From Stenotrophomonas maltophilia (GTDB taxonomy: Bacteria; Pseudomonadota; Gammaproteobacteria; Xanthomonadales; Xanthomonadaceae): a stretch of 64,000 nt of DNA. This document shows positions 18,984-27,809 of the stretch, piece after piece (position 1 is the first letter of the stretch; each line of letters starts with the position of its first letter). Made by a program: the position numbers and the translations under genes. The stretch is from contig NZ_NIVS01000007.1 of the NCBI RefSeq assembly GCF_002205165.1, forward strand, positions 1-64,000. Reading direction: 5' to 3'. Under the pieces are notes generated by a model. It was given only the letters and a program-made list of their open reading frames with translations, searched no databases and had not been told where the DNA came from.

Positions 18984-20456
18984 TCAAAACACCGACGCGT
19001 AGCGGTCCAGCTCGATCTGGATGGATTTGGTACGGGTGTAGGCGCGCAGCGTGGCCAGCCCGTTCTCGCGGCCGACGCCGGACTGCTTGTAGCCGCCCAC
19101 CGGCATCTGCGCCGGCGATTCGCCCCAGCTGTTGACCCAGCAGATGCCGGCCTCCAACTGATGGATCACCCGATGCGCGCGCGCCAGGTCCGGCGTCACC
19201 ACACCGGCGGCCAGGCCGTAATCGGTATCGTTGGCGCGGCGCACCGCCTCGTCTTCGTCGTCGTAGGCGAGCAGGCTCATCACCGGCCCGAAGATTTCCT
19301 CGCGCACGATGCGCATGTCATCGCGGCAGTCGCTGAAGATGGTCGGTGCCACATAGCAGCCCTTGCCCAGCGCGCCGTCAGTCAGGCGCTCGCCCCCACA
19401 CACCAGACGTGCGCCTTCGGCCTTGCCGCTGGCGATGTGCTCCAGCACGCGCTGCATGTGCGCGGCGCTGACCAGCGGGCCGAAGTTGGTGTCCTTGGCC
19501 AGCGGGTCGCCGATGCGGATGCGCTTGACCCGCTCCAGCAGCTTGGCTTCGAAGGCGGCGAGCCTGCCGCGCGGCACGAACACGCGGGTGCCGTTGGTGC
19601 ACACCTGCCCGGAGCTGTAGAAGTTGGCCATCATCGCCACGTCGGCGGCCAGATCCAGATCCGCGTCCGCGCAGATGATCAACGGTGACTTGCCGCCCAG
19701 CTCCATCGTCACGTCCTTGAGCGTGGAGCTGGAGGCGCTGGCCATGACCTTGCGGCCGGTGGCGGTGCCACCGGTGAAGGAGATCTTCTCGATCAGCGGG
19801 TGCTCGGTCAGCGCCGAGCCCACACCGGCGCCATCGCCGGGCAGCACGTTGAACACACCATCGGGAAGGCCGGCTTCGGTGAAGATTTCTGCCAGTTTCA
19901 GCGCGCTCAGCGGTGTGACTTCGCTGGGCTTGAAGATCATCGCATTGCCCGCGGCCAGCGCGGGGGCGGCCTTCCACAGCGCGATCTGGATCGGGTAGTT
20001 CCAGGCGCCGATCGCACCGACCACGCCCAGCGGTTCCTGGCGGGTATAGAAGAAGCTGCTCTCGCGCAGCGGCACCTGGCTGCCTTCCAGCCCGTGCATG
20101 ACGCCAGCGTAGTACTCCAGCACGTCCGCACCGGTGACCACGTCCACGCTCAGTGTTTCGCTCAGCGCCTTGCCGGTGTTGCGCGATTCCAGCTCGGCCA
20201 GCGCATCGTTGCGCTCGCGCAGCAGTTCCACCGCACGCAGCAGGATGCGCGAGCGCTCCACGGTGGTCAGCGCGGCCCACACCTTCTGGCCGGCCTGCGC
20301 ACTCTCCACGGCGGCGTCGAGATCGTCGCTGTTGGCACTGTGGACATTGGCGAGCAGCTCGCCGTTGGCCGGGTTGATGACCTGGAAGGTCTTGCCGCCC
20401 CGGGAGGGGACGTAGCGGCCGCCGATGTACAGCAGCTGGTCGGGGAAGGTGGGCAT
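18984..20456 (-). CDS. betB: Betaine aldehyde dehydrogenase
   Basis: NAD(P)-dependent oxidation of betaine aldehyde to glycine betaine, the second step of osmoprotectant synthesis from choline. The 490 residues contain the aldehyde dehydrogenase signatures: [24 protein letters not shown], catalytic Glu252 in ELGGKSPLI and catalytic Cys286 in GQVCTNGTR. Similarity runs over the whole length to E. coli BetB. AAGGAG lies nine bases before the ATG. Located between betT and betA with gaps of 36 and 25 nt, clearly one operon. Confidence 0.96.
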   Translation of the reverse strand: MPTFPDQLLYIGGRYVPSRGGKTFQVINPANGELLANVHSANSDDLDAAVESAQAGQKVWAALTTVERSRILLRAVELLRERNDALAELESRNTGKALSETLSVDVVTGADVLEYYAGVMHGLEGSQVPLRESSFFYTRQEPLGVVGAIGAWNYPIQIALWKAAPALAAGNAMIFKPSEVTPLSALKLAEIFTEAGLPDGVFNVLPGDGAGVGSALTEHPLIEKISFTGGTATGRKVMASASSSTLKDVTMELGGKSPLIICADADLDLAADVAMMANFYSSGQVCTNGTRVFVPRGRLAAFEAKLLERVKRIRIGDPLAKDTNFGPLVSAAHMQRVLEHIASGKAEGARLVCGGERLTDGALGKGCYVAPTIFSDCRDDMRIVREEIFGPVMSLLAYDDEDEAVRRANDTDYGLAAGVVTPDLARAHRVIHQLEAGICWVNSWGESPAQMPVGGYKQSGVGRENGLATLRAYTRTKSIQIELDRYASVF

Positions 20457-20492
20457 GTCGATGACTCCTTTGCAGCGGGAGACCAGCGGGCG

Positions 20493-22472
20493 TCAGCGCG
20501 TGAGATGCAGGAACTGCAGGTGACGCTCGTACTGGTCAATGATGTCGTTGATGATCTGCTGGCGGCTGTAGCCGACCAGCTCGTAGTCCTGTCCCCCTTC
20601 GTAGAGGTGGACTTCGGCACGGTAGTAACGCTGGTTGCGGAAGCGCTGCGCGGCGAAGGAAGGGGTGAGGTAGCCGCGCATGATTACCTGGTAGGTGAAT
20701 ATCTGTTGTTCGCCATGGTCCACCAGCAGTTCCATGTGGCCAGGCTCGAATTTGGTCTGCACATCCAGGCCCTGTTCGCGCAGCTGCGCGGCGACTGCTT
20801 CGATCGCCGGCTTCACGTCGGTGTCCATGAAGCGGTACACCTCATCGCGCGCGGGGAAATGCACGGCCTGGGTAATCCGCTGGCGCCAGCCACGCTGATG
20901 CCGGGATTGCCCGATCAACGGGATCGGCGAGTACTGCGAGGCCTTCTTGCGCTGCGATTCTTCGCCCAGCGCACGGGTCAGGCCCCACAGCATCAGCAGC
21001 AGCACCACCGAGAACGGCAGCGACGCCAACACTACGGCCGATTTGAGTGCATCCATGCTGCCGGCCAGCAGCAGCCCAGCGGTGACCAGGCCGGTCATCA
21101 CGCCCCAGAACACGCGCAGCCAGCGGGGGCCATCGTCTTCCGGATTGCCGCCCTGCGAGGACAGCGTGGACAGCACCACCGTGCCCGAATCGGCCGAGGT
21201 GACGAAGAAGATGAAGCTGACGATCACCGTGACCGCAATGACGGTGCGGCTCCAGGGGTAGCTTTCCAGCAGCGCGTACAGCACGGTCGGTGGGTTCTCT
21301 ACCGCCATCTGCGCCAGGTGCACCTGGTCGTGGTGCAGGATCTGGTCCAGCGCGCTGTTGCCGAAGATCGACAGCCACGCCAGCGTGAAACCCAGCGGGA
21401 TCAGCAGCACGCCCAGCACGAATTCGCGGATGGTGCGGCCGCGCGAGATGCGCGCGATGAACAGCCCCACGAACGGCGCCCAGCCGATCCACCAGGCCCA
21501 GTAGAACACCGTCCAGTTGCCCAGCCAGTCCGGGCGCCCGCCGTAGGCATAGACGTCGAAACTCTTGCCGACCACGTTGCCCAGGTAGTCGCCCATGTTC
21601 TGGATGAAGGCATTGAGCAGGTACTGGGTGGGGCCGGCGAACAGCATGAACAGCAGCAGCGAGATCGCCAGCAGCATGTTGATGTTGGACATCCAGCGCA
21701 CGCCTTTCTCCACGCCGGAGACGGCCACCGTGATGGCCGCGCCCATCATCAGCACGATCAGCCCGACCTGCACCCAGGCCGCATGCGGCACCGGGAACAA
21801 GGTGTTCAAGCCCGCGTTGAGATGCAGCACGCCAAAGCCCATGTCCGCGCCGAGGCCGAACACGGTGGCCACGATCCCCAGCGCATCCACGGTGTAGCCG
21901 ATCGGCCCGTTGATGCGCTTGCCGATCAGCGGATACAGCGCCGAGCGCAGTGCCAGCGGCAGGTTGTGGCGATACGCGAAGTAGGCCAGCGCCATCGCCG
22001 CCAGCGCGAACACGCCCCAGCCATGCAGGCCCCAGTGCAGGAACAGCAGCTGCATCGCCTGGCGCGCGCTGGCCTCGCCACTGCCGGTACCGCCCTGCGG
22101 CGGCAGCAGGTAATGGGTGAGCGGCTCGGAGACGCAGAAGAAGAACAGGGTGATGCTGATGCCGGCGGCGAACAGCATGCCGGCCCAGGACAGATAGCTG
22201 AACTCCGGTTCGTCATGGTCCGCGCCCAGCTTGACGCTGCCATAGCCGGACAGCGCCACGCCGACCACGAACACAAGATACACGGTCATCGCCAGCAGGT
22301 AATACCAGCCGACATTGCGCGAGGCCCAGGTCTGGGCATCGAGCAGCATCACGCCGGCATCGATCGGAAACGCGGTGACCAGAATGGCGAATGCCGCCAC
22401 GATCGTGGCGGCAAGCAGGAACACGGGTCGAAGCGTGCGCACCTCGGACAGAGGCGGCTCCACGGTACTCAT
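20493..22472 (-). CDS. betT: High-affinity choline transporter, BCCT family
   Basis: Proton- or sodium-coupled uptake of choline. The 659-residue protein has twelve predicted transmembrane helices, the BCCT signature region YWAWWIGWAPFVGLFIARIS, and a C-terminal cytoplasmic extension of about 150 residues like that of E. coli BetT (677 residues), which senses osmotic stress there. VTSADSGTVVLSTLSS is also a conserved family segment. It leads the operon, unlike in E. coli where betT is divergent from betIBA. The upstream region has overlapping palindromes that could bind a regulator; no betI is present in the window. Confidence 0.93.
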   Translation of the reverse strand: MSTVEPPLSEVRTLRPVFLLAATIVAAFAILVTAFPIDAGVMLLDAQTWASRNVGWYYLLAMTVYLVFVVGVALSGYGSVKLGADHDEPEFSYLSWAGMLFAAGISITLFFFCVSEPLTHYLLPPQGGTGSGEASARQAMQLLFLHWGLHGWGVFALAAMALAYFAYRHNLPLALRSALYPLIGKRINGPIGYTVDALGIVATVFGLGADMGFGVLHLNAGLNTLFPVPHAAWVQVGLIVLMMGAAITVAVSGVEKGVRWMSNINMLLAISLLLFMLFAGPTQYLLNAFIQNMGDYLGNVVGKSFDVYAYGGRPDWLGNWTVFYWAWWIGWAPFVGLFIARISRGRTIREFVLGVLLIPLGFTLAWLSIFGNSALDQILHHDQVHLAQMAVENPPTVLYALLESYPWSRTVIAVTVIVSFIFFVTSADSGTVVLSTLSSQGGNPEDDGPRWLRVFWGVMTGLVTAGLLLAGSMDALKSAVVLASLPFSVVLLLMLWGLTRALGEESQRKKASQYSPIPLIGQSRHQRGWRQRITQAVHFPARDEVYRFMDTDVKPAIEAVAAQLREQGLDVQTKFEPGHMELLVDHGEQQIFTYQVIMRGYLTPSFAAQRFRNQRYYRAEVHLYEGGQDYELVGYSRQQIINDIIDQYERHLQFLHLTR

Positions 22473-22522
22473 GGGGTGGGGGATACTCCCGGTGCCGGAG
22501 CGGCAGACGGCGGGATTTATCG

Positions 22523-22542
22523 CACAGCGGCTGTGGACAGCC
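22523..22542. promoter_or_regulatory. Overlapping palindromes upstream of betT
   Basis: CACAGC-G-GCTGTG (22523-22535) overlaps GGCTGT-GG-ACAGCC (22529-22542), about 50-70 nt upstream of the betT start. Position and symmetry suggest an operator for the choline operon. Confidence 0.45.
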
Positions 22543-22561
22543 TGTTTACATGCTTACGATG

Positions 22562-22583
22562 CCCGCCGCGCAAGGGCGGCGGG
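22562..22583 (-). repeat. GC-rich hairpin after the phosphodiesterase-like gene
   Basis: CCCGCCGC / GCGGCGGG with a 6-nt loop, 12 nt beyond the stop of the gene at 22595. There is no T-run; it may mark a weak 3' end between that gene and the betT promoter. Confidence 0.5.
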
Positions 22584-22594
22584 TGGGGCATGGC

Positions 22595-23362
22595 TCAGCG
22601 CAGCGCGCTGGTGGGGACGTCAATCGACATCGCCAGCGCGAGGTGATCCGAGAACGCGGCCGGCACCGCCTCGGCACTGCGCTGCTGCAGCCCATTGCTG
22701 AGCAGAATGTGGTCGATCGCCCGGTCCGGGCGCCAGCTGGGGAAGGTCGGCACCACGCAGCCCGGCGGCTGCAGTGTCGTCTTCTGGTACAGCACCTGCA
22801 TTTCCGGCCGCTCGGCCAGGCAGTTGAAATCGCCCATCAGCACGGCGTTGGGGTGGTCGGACAGCAGGTCGGCAATAAAGGCCAACTGCGACATGCGCGA
22901 ATTGGTCCCCAAGGACAGATGCGCGACCGCCACCGCCAGGCCCTGGCTGCCTTCACCGAACTTGGCCAGCAGCACGCCGCGCCCGCCGATCCGGCCGGGC
23001 AGGGCGTGATCCTGCACCTCGACCGGCTCGAGCTTGCTGAGCAGGCCGTTGGCGCTGGAGGCCACCCCGCCCATCCGGCGGTTGGGCTGGTGGCTCCAGT
23101 AATTGAAGCCGGCGCGCTCGGCCAGATAGTGGGTCTGGTTGGTGAAGCCCGAGCGCAGGCTGCCGGGGTCGGCCTCCTGCAGGCCGACGATGTCGTGTTC
23201 GCGGGCCATCTGCGCGATGGCATCCAGGCTGGTGCGTTTGCGCCCGGCCGGCAGTGCGTGCGACCAGCTGCGGGTCACGTAGTCACTGTAACGGCGGGTG
23301 CTCGAACCGGCCTGGATGTTGGCCGTCAGCAGGCGCAGGGTCCGCGTGTGGGGGGAGGTCAC
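22595..23362 (-). CDS. Endonuclease/exonuclease/phosphatase family protein
   Basis: A 255-residue protein of the EEP superfamily (DNase I-like fold). It shows the metal and catalytic motifs in order: LLTANIQAG, IVGLQEADPGS with the metal-binding Glu, AVAHLSLG, LMGDFNCLAE with the Asp-Asn pair, PDRAIDHIL and SDHLAL at the end. No signal peptide is visible. Family members hydrolyse nucleic acids, phosphoinositides, sphingomyelin or lipid head groups, so the substrate is open. Begins with GTG. It lies between the dsbA genes and betT on the same strand, with a hairpin after it. Confidence 0.82.
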   Translation of the reverse strand: MTSPHTRTLRLLTANIQAGSSTRRYSDYVTRSWSHALPAGRKRTSLDAIAQMAREHDIVGLQEADPGSLRSGFTNQTHYLAERAGFNYWSHQPNRRMGGVASSANGLLSKLEPVEVQDHALPGRIGGRGVLLAKFGEGSQGLAVAVAHLSLGTNSRMSQLAFIADLLSDHPNAVLMGDFNCLAERPEMQVLYQKTTLQPPGCVVPTFPSWRPDRAIDHILLSNGLQQRSAEAVPAAFSDHLALAMSIDVPTSALR

Positions 23363-23382
23363 GACGGTTCGCTATGCCAGGA

Positions 23383-24210
23383 TCAGTTGGCCTTGGCCGC
23401 GCGTTCGCGCGCGATCAGGTGATCGGCGATGCGCAGCATGTCCGGGAAGCCCTTGCCCTTGACCAGGTACTTGCCGTTGACGATCACCGACGGGGTACCG
23501 CTGATCTTGCTGCGCTGGGCGAACTGCTTGGCCGAGTTGGTCTTGGCGTTGACGGCGAAGCTGCCCATCATCGCGGCGAACTGCTTCGGGTCGGCGCCGT
23601 GCTTGCCGTAGAAGTTGGCGATGTCCTCGACCGAATCACGGCCGCGCTCGCCCTTCAGGGTCTGCTCGGCGTGGATCGCGGAGTACAGGGCTTCGTGGGT
23701 CTTTTCCTGCAGGCCCATGGCCTGCGCGGCGTAGAACGCACGGCCGTAGTCATCCCAGGTACCGCCGAACATGGCCGGCACGTAGACGAAATTGACGTCG
23801 CTCGGCAGACCGGCCTTCCACGGCCCGATCAGCGGCTGGAACGCGGCGCAGGCCGGGCACACGTAGCCGAAGATCTCGGCGACTTCGATCTTGCCGGTGG
23901 CCGGCTGGAACGGCTGGCCGTTTTCGATCACCACGTAGTCGGTGCCGGCGACCGGTTCCGGGCCGGTCGGGCGCGAGGAGGCGGGGGCGGGCGCCGGGGT
24001 GGTGGCTTCGGCAGCGGCGGTCTCGGCGGCGGCGGTTTCACCGCTGGCGGCCGGGGCCTGCTCGGTCGGCGTGGCCGTTTCGGTAGCCGGGGTGCTGCTC
24101 GGGGCGGCCGGTTCGGCCGGGGCGGTGGTGTTGGCGGTACCGTCCTGGGCCTTGCAGGCGGCCAGGATCGGCAGCAGGGCCATGAGCGTAATGGCGAAAC
24201 GGGTCTTCAT
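23383..24210 (-). CDS. DsbA-type thiol:disulfide interchange lipoprotein
   Basis: A 275-residue periplasmic oxidoreductase. The N-terminus MKTRFAITLMALLPILAAC is a lipoprotein signal (cysteine 19 after LAA). It is followed by about 70 residues rich in Ala, Pro and Thr, a flexible tether, and then a DsbA thioredoxin-fold domain: EIFGYVCPACAAF with the CPAC active site, and KISGTPSVIVNGKYLV with the cis-proline. The active-site dipeptide Pro-Ala differs from the Pro-His of the neighbour, which should change redox potential. It follows the second dsbA after about 120 nt, with a perfect hairpin between them. Probably introduces or shuffles disulfides from a membrane-anchored position. Confidence 0.9.
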   Translation of the reverse strand: MKTRFAITLMALLPILAACKAQDGTANTTAPAEPAAPSSTPATETATPTEQAPAASGETAAAETAAAEATTPAPAPASSRPTGPEPVAGTDYVVIENGQPFQPATGKIEVAEIFGYVCPACAAFQPLIGPWKAGLPSDVNFVYVPAMFGGTWDDYGRAFYAAQAMGLQEKTHEALYSAIHAEQTLKGERGRDSVEDIANFYGKHGADPKQFAAMMGSFAVNAKTNSAKQFAQRSKISGTPSVIVNGKYLVKGKGFPDMLRIADHLIARERAAKAN

Positions 24211-24240
24211 CGAAGCATCTCCAGCGGATGAGCATGTTGG

Positions 24241-24263
24241 GGCCGACGCTGGGAGCGTCGGCC
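24241..24263. repeat. Perfect inverted repeat between the two dsbA genes
   Basis: GGCCGACGCT / AGCGTCGGCC with a 3-nt loop, 70 nt after the stop of the upstream dsbA. No T-run, so more likely a stabilising or partial-termination stem. Confidence 0.6.
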
Positions 24264-24332
24264 AGGGAAGCATGATGACACGCGGAAACGAGCGTCCCGC
24301 GTGCACGGTGCGTGATGGTTCAGCGAGCGCTG

Positions 24333-24977
24333 TCAGAGCGCCTTGCCGCTGCGCGCACGGGCAATCAGGGCATCTGCGTTGCGCAGCATGGACTCGAACG
24401 AGTCGCCCTTGACCAGGTACACGCCATTGACGATCAGCGTCGGCGTGCCGGGCACCTTGGTGCGCAGGGCGAAGGCGCGGGCCGCCTTGACCTTGGCATC
24501 GACCGCATCGCTCTTGAGCGCGGCGACGTACTGGGCCGGTGCCACGCCGAAGCCCTGGTAGAACGCGGCCAGTTCGTCCGGCGAGACGTTCTGCATCGGC
24601 AGCGAGCCCTTTTCATGCAGGGCATCGAACATCGCGCGGTGGCTGCGCTTGGCCACGCCCAGCTGATCGGCAGCGTAGTAGGCGCGGGCGAAGGAGTCCC
24701 ACACGCCCCCGAAGGCGGCCGGCACGGGGGTGAAGCGGACATCCTTGGGCAGCTTGGCGGCCCAGGCTTCCAGCTGCGGTTCGAAGTGCGCGCAGTGCGG
24801 GCAGGTGTAGCCGAACATCTCCACGACTTCGATCTTGCCGGCCAGCGGCGCGAACGGACCGGCGTCGGCGATCCGTTCGTAATCCTTGCCCTCCACAAGC
24901 GGTGTCGGGGTGGCGGCGAGGGTGCTCAACGGGCTCAGGGCCAGCAGCAACAACATCAGGCGGGGCATCAACGTCAT
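24333..24977 (-). CDS. dsbA: Thiol:disulfide interchange protein DsbA
   Basis: Soluble periplasmic oxidase that introduces disulfide bonds into exported proteins. The 214 residues carry a signal peptide (LMLLLLALSPLSTLA), the active site MFGYTCPHCAHFEP with the classical CPHC pair, and VPGTPTLIVNGVYLV with the cis-proline. Length is that of E. coli DsbA plus signal. The start is ATG 24977, or ATG 24968 in the same frame. It lies upstream of the lipoprotein DsbA in the same direction; the two share about the same fold but differ in anchoring and active-site dipeptide. Confidence 0.93.
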   Translation of the reverse strand: MTLMPRLMLLLLALSPLSTLAATPTPLVEGKDYERIADAGPFAPLAGKIEVVEMFGYTCPHCAHFEPQLEAWAAKLPKDVRFTPVPAAFGGVWDSFARAYYAADQLGVAKRSHRAMFDALHEKGSLPMQNVSPDELAAFYQGFGVAPAQYVAALKSDAVDAKVKAARAFALRTKVPGTPTLIVNGVYLVKGDSFESMLRNADALIARARSGKAL

Positions 24978-24997
24978 CTACATCCATCTCCATACAG

Positions 24998-25027
24998 AAA
25001 AAACGACGCCGGCCCAGTCGCCGGCGT
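24998..25027 (-). terminator. Intrinsic terminator after cytochrome c4
   Basis: On the minus strand, stem ACGCCGGC / GCCGGCGT with a 6-nt loop, then CG and six T. It separates the cytochrome transcript from dsbA. Confidence 0.9.
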
Positions 25028-25106
25028 GCCAGTGAACATACCCCGCCGGCCGGGGTGGCCGCATCCGTCATCCGACCAAGGGAATACGCTGCGGCGTGGG
25101 CGGTCG

Positions 25107-25907
25107 TTACGGTGCCTGCGTGCCTCCGGCGACCGGCGTGGCCGCGGCAGCGACGTCATCGGCCCGGTTGTGCAGCCCCTGCAGGTAGCTGGCCAGGGCC
25201 TGGATCTCCTGCTCGGTCAGCGACTTGGCGATCGTGGCCATGATCTGGAAGTGGGCCTTGTCGGTTTCCTGGGTGGTTCCGGCCTGGTACTCCTGCAGCC
25301 GCCGTGCGACATAGGCCGAGTGCTGGCCACTGATATGCGGGTAAGCCGGGCCCGGGTTGCCGGCACCGGTCGGCCCATGGCAGGCCATGCAGGCGGGGAT
25401 GCCGCGCTCGGCATCGCCGCCGCGATACAGCTGCTGGCCGATCTCGTAGAACTTTTTGCCGGCGTACGGGCCCTCGGTCACCGCGCCGTCGTCGGCGATG
25501 CCGGCAGTGGCCTTCTGTGTGGCGAAGTAGGCGCCGATGTCGCGCATGTCCTGCGGGGTGAGGTCCTGCACGAACGGCACCATCGCCGCCGAGGCCCCGG
25601 AGGTACGCTGGCCATTGGCGATCAGGGCCATCTGCTGGGCGCTGTAGCGCTCGCTCTGGCCGGCGATGCTCGGGTACATCTCCACTGTCGAGTTGCCGTC
25701 GGCCGAATGGCAGGCAGCGCACGCCGCGGCCTTGGTCTGCCCGGCCTTGGGATCGCCCCAGGTGGTTTTGCTGAAATCGACCTCCAGCGAGGCGGTCTTG
25801 ATCGGCCCGTTGTCCGGCAACGGGGTGATCGAGGTCTGGGCAACGGCAACGGCGGCGAGCAGCGAGACAGCAAGTGCGGAAACGGCAAGAACGCGAGCAT
25901 GGCGCAT
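25107..25907 (-). CDS. Cytochrome c4 (dihaem c-type cytochrome)
   Basis: A periplasmic dihaem electron carrier of 266 residues. Signal peptide MRHARVLAVSALAVSLLAAV ends near AVAQ. Two CXXCH haem sites are visible, CAACH in the first half and CMACH in the second, each followed by the axial methionine region of cytochrome c4 (for instance MVPFVQDLTPQDM and QIMATIAKSLTEQ). The two-domain repeat is typical. It probably passes electrons to terminal oxidases. GGAG lies seven bases before the ATG. Divergent from engB, a common arrangement in gamma-proteobacteria. Confidence 0.93.
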   Translation of the reverse strand: MRHARVLAVSALAVSLLAAVAVAQTSITPLPDNGPIKTASLEVDFSKTTWGDPKAGQTKAAACAACHSADGNSTVEMYPSIAGQSERYSAQQMALIANGQRTSGASAAMVPFVQDLTPQDMRDIGAYFATQKATAGIADDGAVTEGPYAGKKFYEIGQQLYRGGDAERGIPACMACHGPTGAGNPGPAYPHISGQHSAYVARRLQEYQAGTTQETDKAHFQIMATIAKSLTEQEIQALASYLQGLHNRADDVAAAATPVAGGTQAP

Positions 25908-26056
25908 GCGGAAGCTCCGTGTGGACCGGCCTGGCGGTTGCGGGACCGCAACCACGGGGATCGCCCGATTATCAACGCCGTTTCACGCCACGGTCAACGC
26001 AGGGTGCAGCAAAACCGAGCACAGACAGCGCGGAGGGGCCCCGGACATGCGATCCT

Positions 26057-26686
26057 ATGCCCATGTCATTGCTCCTCGAACGCGCCCAATACCTGCTTTC
26101 GGCCCACAACACCCGGCAATTGCCGGAAGACGTGGGCGCGGAAGTCGCCTTTGCCGGTCGCTCCAACGCCGGCAAGTCCAGTGCCCTCAACGCCCTGACC
26201 CGCCAGAACAGCCTGGCCCGGGTCTCCAAGACCCCCGGCCGCACCCAGCAGCTGGTGTTCTTCGAAGTCACCCCGGAGGCCAAGCTGGTCGATCTGCCCG
26301 GTTACGGCTACGCCAAGGTCCCGCTGGACCTGCAGGCGCATTGGCAGGCCTTCATCGACCAGTACTTCCGTACCCGCGAGGCCCTGCGTGGCCTGGTGGT
26401 GGTGATGGACATCCGTCACCCGCTGAAGGACTACGATCGCCAGATGCTGGCCTATGCGGTGCAGCGCGGCCTGCCCGCGCATGCGCTGCTGACCAAGGCC
26501 GACAAGCTGGGCCGTGGCCAGCAGGGCATCGCCCTGCAGAAGGTGCGCAAGGAACTGCATTCCTCGTTCGGCGACACCGTCAGCGTGCAGACCTTCTCCG
26601 GCCCCGCCCGCCAGGGCGTGGATGAAGCCCGCGGCATCATCGGCGGCTGGCTGGGCCTGAACAAGCCGGCGCCCGAAGCGGGCTGA
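26057..26686 (+). CDS. engB: Ribosome biogenesis GTPase YsxC/EngB
   Basis: Essential GTPase of the TrmE-Era-EngA-EngB group needed for assembly of the large ribosomal subunit. It has about 209 residues. G1 is FAGRSNAGKSS, G2 falls around TPGRTQQL, G3 is DLPGYGYAKV, and G4 is TKADKL. These are the exact family forms. Either ATG 26057 or ATG 26063 may be used; neither has a good ribosome site, and the earlier one is given. Divergently arranged with cytochrome c4, as in many relatives such as E. coli yihA near the cytochrome region of other species. Confidence 0.95.
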   Translation: MPMSLLLERAQYLLSAHNTRQLPEDVGAEVAFAGRSNAGKSSALNALTRQNSLARVSKTPGRTQQLVFFEVTPEAKLVDLPGYGYAKVPLDLQAHWQAFIDQYFRTREALRGLVVVMDIRHPLKDYDRQMLAYAVQRGLPAHALLTKADKLGRGQQGIALQKVRKELHSSFGDTVSVQTFSGPARQGVDEARGIIGGWLGLNKPAPEAG

Positions 26687-26735
26687 TCCGGGCGCTGCCG
26701 CGGTCCAACGGGCCGCGCGGCGCGAACGTGTCCCG

Positions 26736-27713
26736 TTACTTCGCCGGCAACGGTGCGAATTCGCCGGGCACCCAGGCGAATGCCTCACCGTCGCGACGCA
26801 CATGCCCCAACCCCGGGAATGGCAGGTGTGCGCCTGCGACCCACCAGCCCTGATCCGCGGCCTGCGCCATCATCCGGCGCCGGCTGGCGATCGCGGCCGT
26901 GCGGTCGCTGTCGGCTTCATAGGAGGCCTGCGGCTGGGCGAACTGCACCGCGTGGAAATGCACGATGTCGCCGCATACCAGCAGCTGCTGGCCGCTGCCG
27001 CCATCGATCCGGTAAGACACATGGCCAACCGTATGGCCGTGGCTGTCCAAGGCGGTGATGCCGGTCGGCAACGTGTCGCCGGGCGCAAAGCGCTTGAGCT
27101 GTCCGCCCGCCTCATAGGGCGCCACCGCCTTGCGCGCCAGGGCGAAAGCGAAGCGAACCCCCTGCGGCGCGGTTGCCTCGCTGGCCGGATCCAGCCAGTA
27201 CGCCGCGTCCGCGGCCGACAGCCACACCGTGGCATTCGGATAGGCGATCTTCTCCTGCGCATCCAGCAGGCCACACAGGTGGTCTGGGTGAGCGTGGGTG
27301 AGCACGACATCATCCACCTCGGCCGGGTCGTAGCCGGCCTTGCGCAGGTTGCCCAGCACTTGGCCCAGGCCGGGGCCGAAGCACTGCGCGGTGCCGGTAT
27401 CGACCAGGGTCAGGTGATCGCCCTGCTGCACCAGGTAGGCATTGACCGCGGTCTGCAGGCCTTTGCCGTCCTCGGGGACATAGCGGTGATCGAGCAGGCG
27501 GGTGACCGCGCCGGGGGCGATCCCGACCAGTTCCTGCCGGCCCAGTGCGACCGTGCCGTCGAACAGCGCCGTGACCTGCAGCGTGCCGATGGTCTGGTGA
27601 TACACGCCGGGCACCTGCTCGCGCGGGGTATGCGTGGTGGTGGCCCAGGCGGGGCTGGCGACAACGGCCAGCAACACGGCGGCGGCGAGCGCGCGAACGC
27701 GGGGGAAGGGCAT
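26736..27713 (-). CDS. Exported metallo-beta-lactamase-fold hydrolase
   Basis: A 325-residue protein with a signal peptide ending in SPAWA and an MBL-fold domain. The metal motif THAHPDHLCG (HXHXDH) is intact, and further ligands are GHTVGHVSY and the aspartate of LLVCGDIVHFH. The group resembles quorum-quenching lactonases and MBL hydrolases of the AttM/Bvg type (for example the AALVQTGxxQ-like VDTGTAQCFGP region), but the substrate cannot be assigned, and it should not be read as an antibiotic resistance enzyme. It lies downstream of the AraC regulator on the same strand after 96 nt, which may control it. Confidence 0.85.
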   Translation of the reverse strand: MPFPRVRALAAAVLLAVVASPAWATTTHTPREQVPGVYHQTIGTLQVTALFDGTVALGRQELVGIAPGAVTRLLDHRYVPEDGKGLQTAVNAYLVQQGDHLTLVDTGTAQCFGPGLGQVLGNLRKAGYDPAEVDDVVLTHAHPDHLCGLLDAQEKIAYPNATVWLSAADAAYWLDPASEATAPQGVRFAFALARKAVAPYEAGGQLKRFAPGDTLPTGITALDSHGHTVGHVSYRIDGGSGQQLLVCGDIVHFHAVQFAQPQASYEADSDRTAAIASRRRMMAQAADQGWWVAGAHLPFPGLGHVRRDGEAFAWVPGEFAPLPAK

Positions 27714-27809
27714 GGCAGATTCCGGACAGGGCGGCAGCGCCGCGGTGTCCCCATGCTGCGCGCCGGGTCGGCTGCGTTCCGCTCAGAATGCCGCGCGATC
27801 CGCTCGCGC

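Noticed and set aside
19800..22646. 948-codon plus-strand frame opposite betB and betT
   Set aside because: His/Gln/Arg-rich shadow of two genes with whole-length family matches.
26736..27713. Metallo-beta-lactamase-fold gene as an antibiotic resistance determinant
   Set aside because: The fold is broad; sequence outside the HXHXDH motif is unlike class B beta-lactamases, so resistance cannot be claimed.
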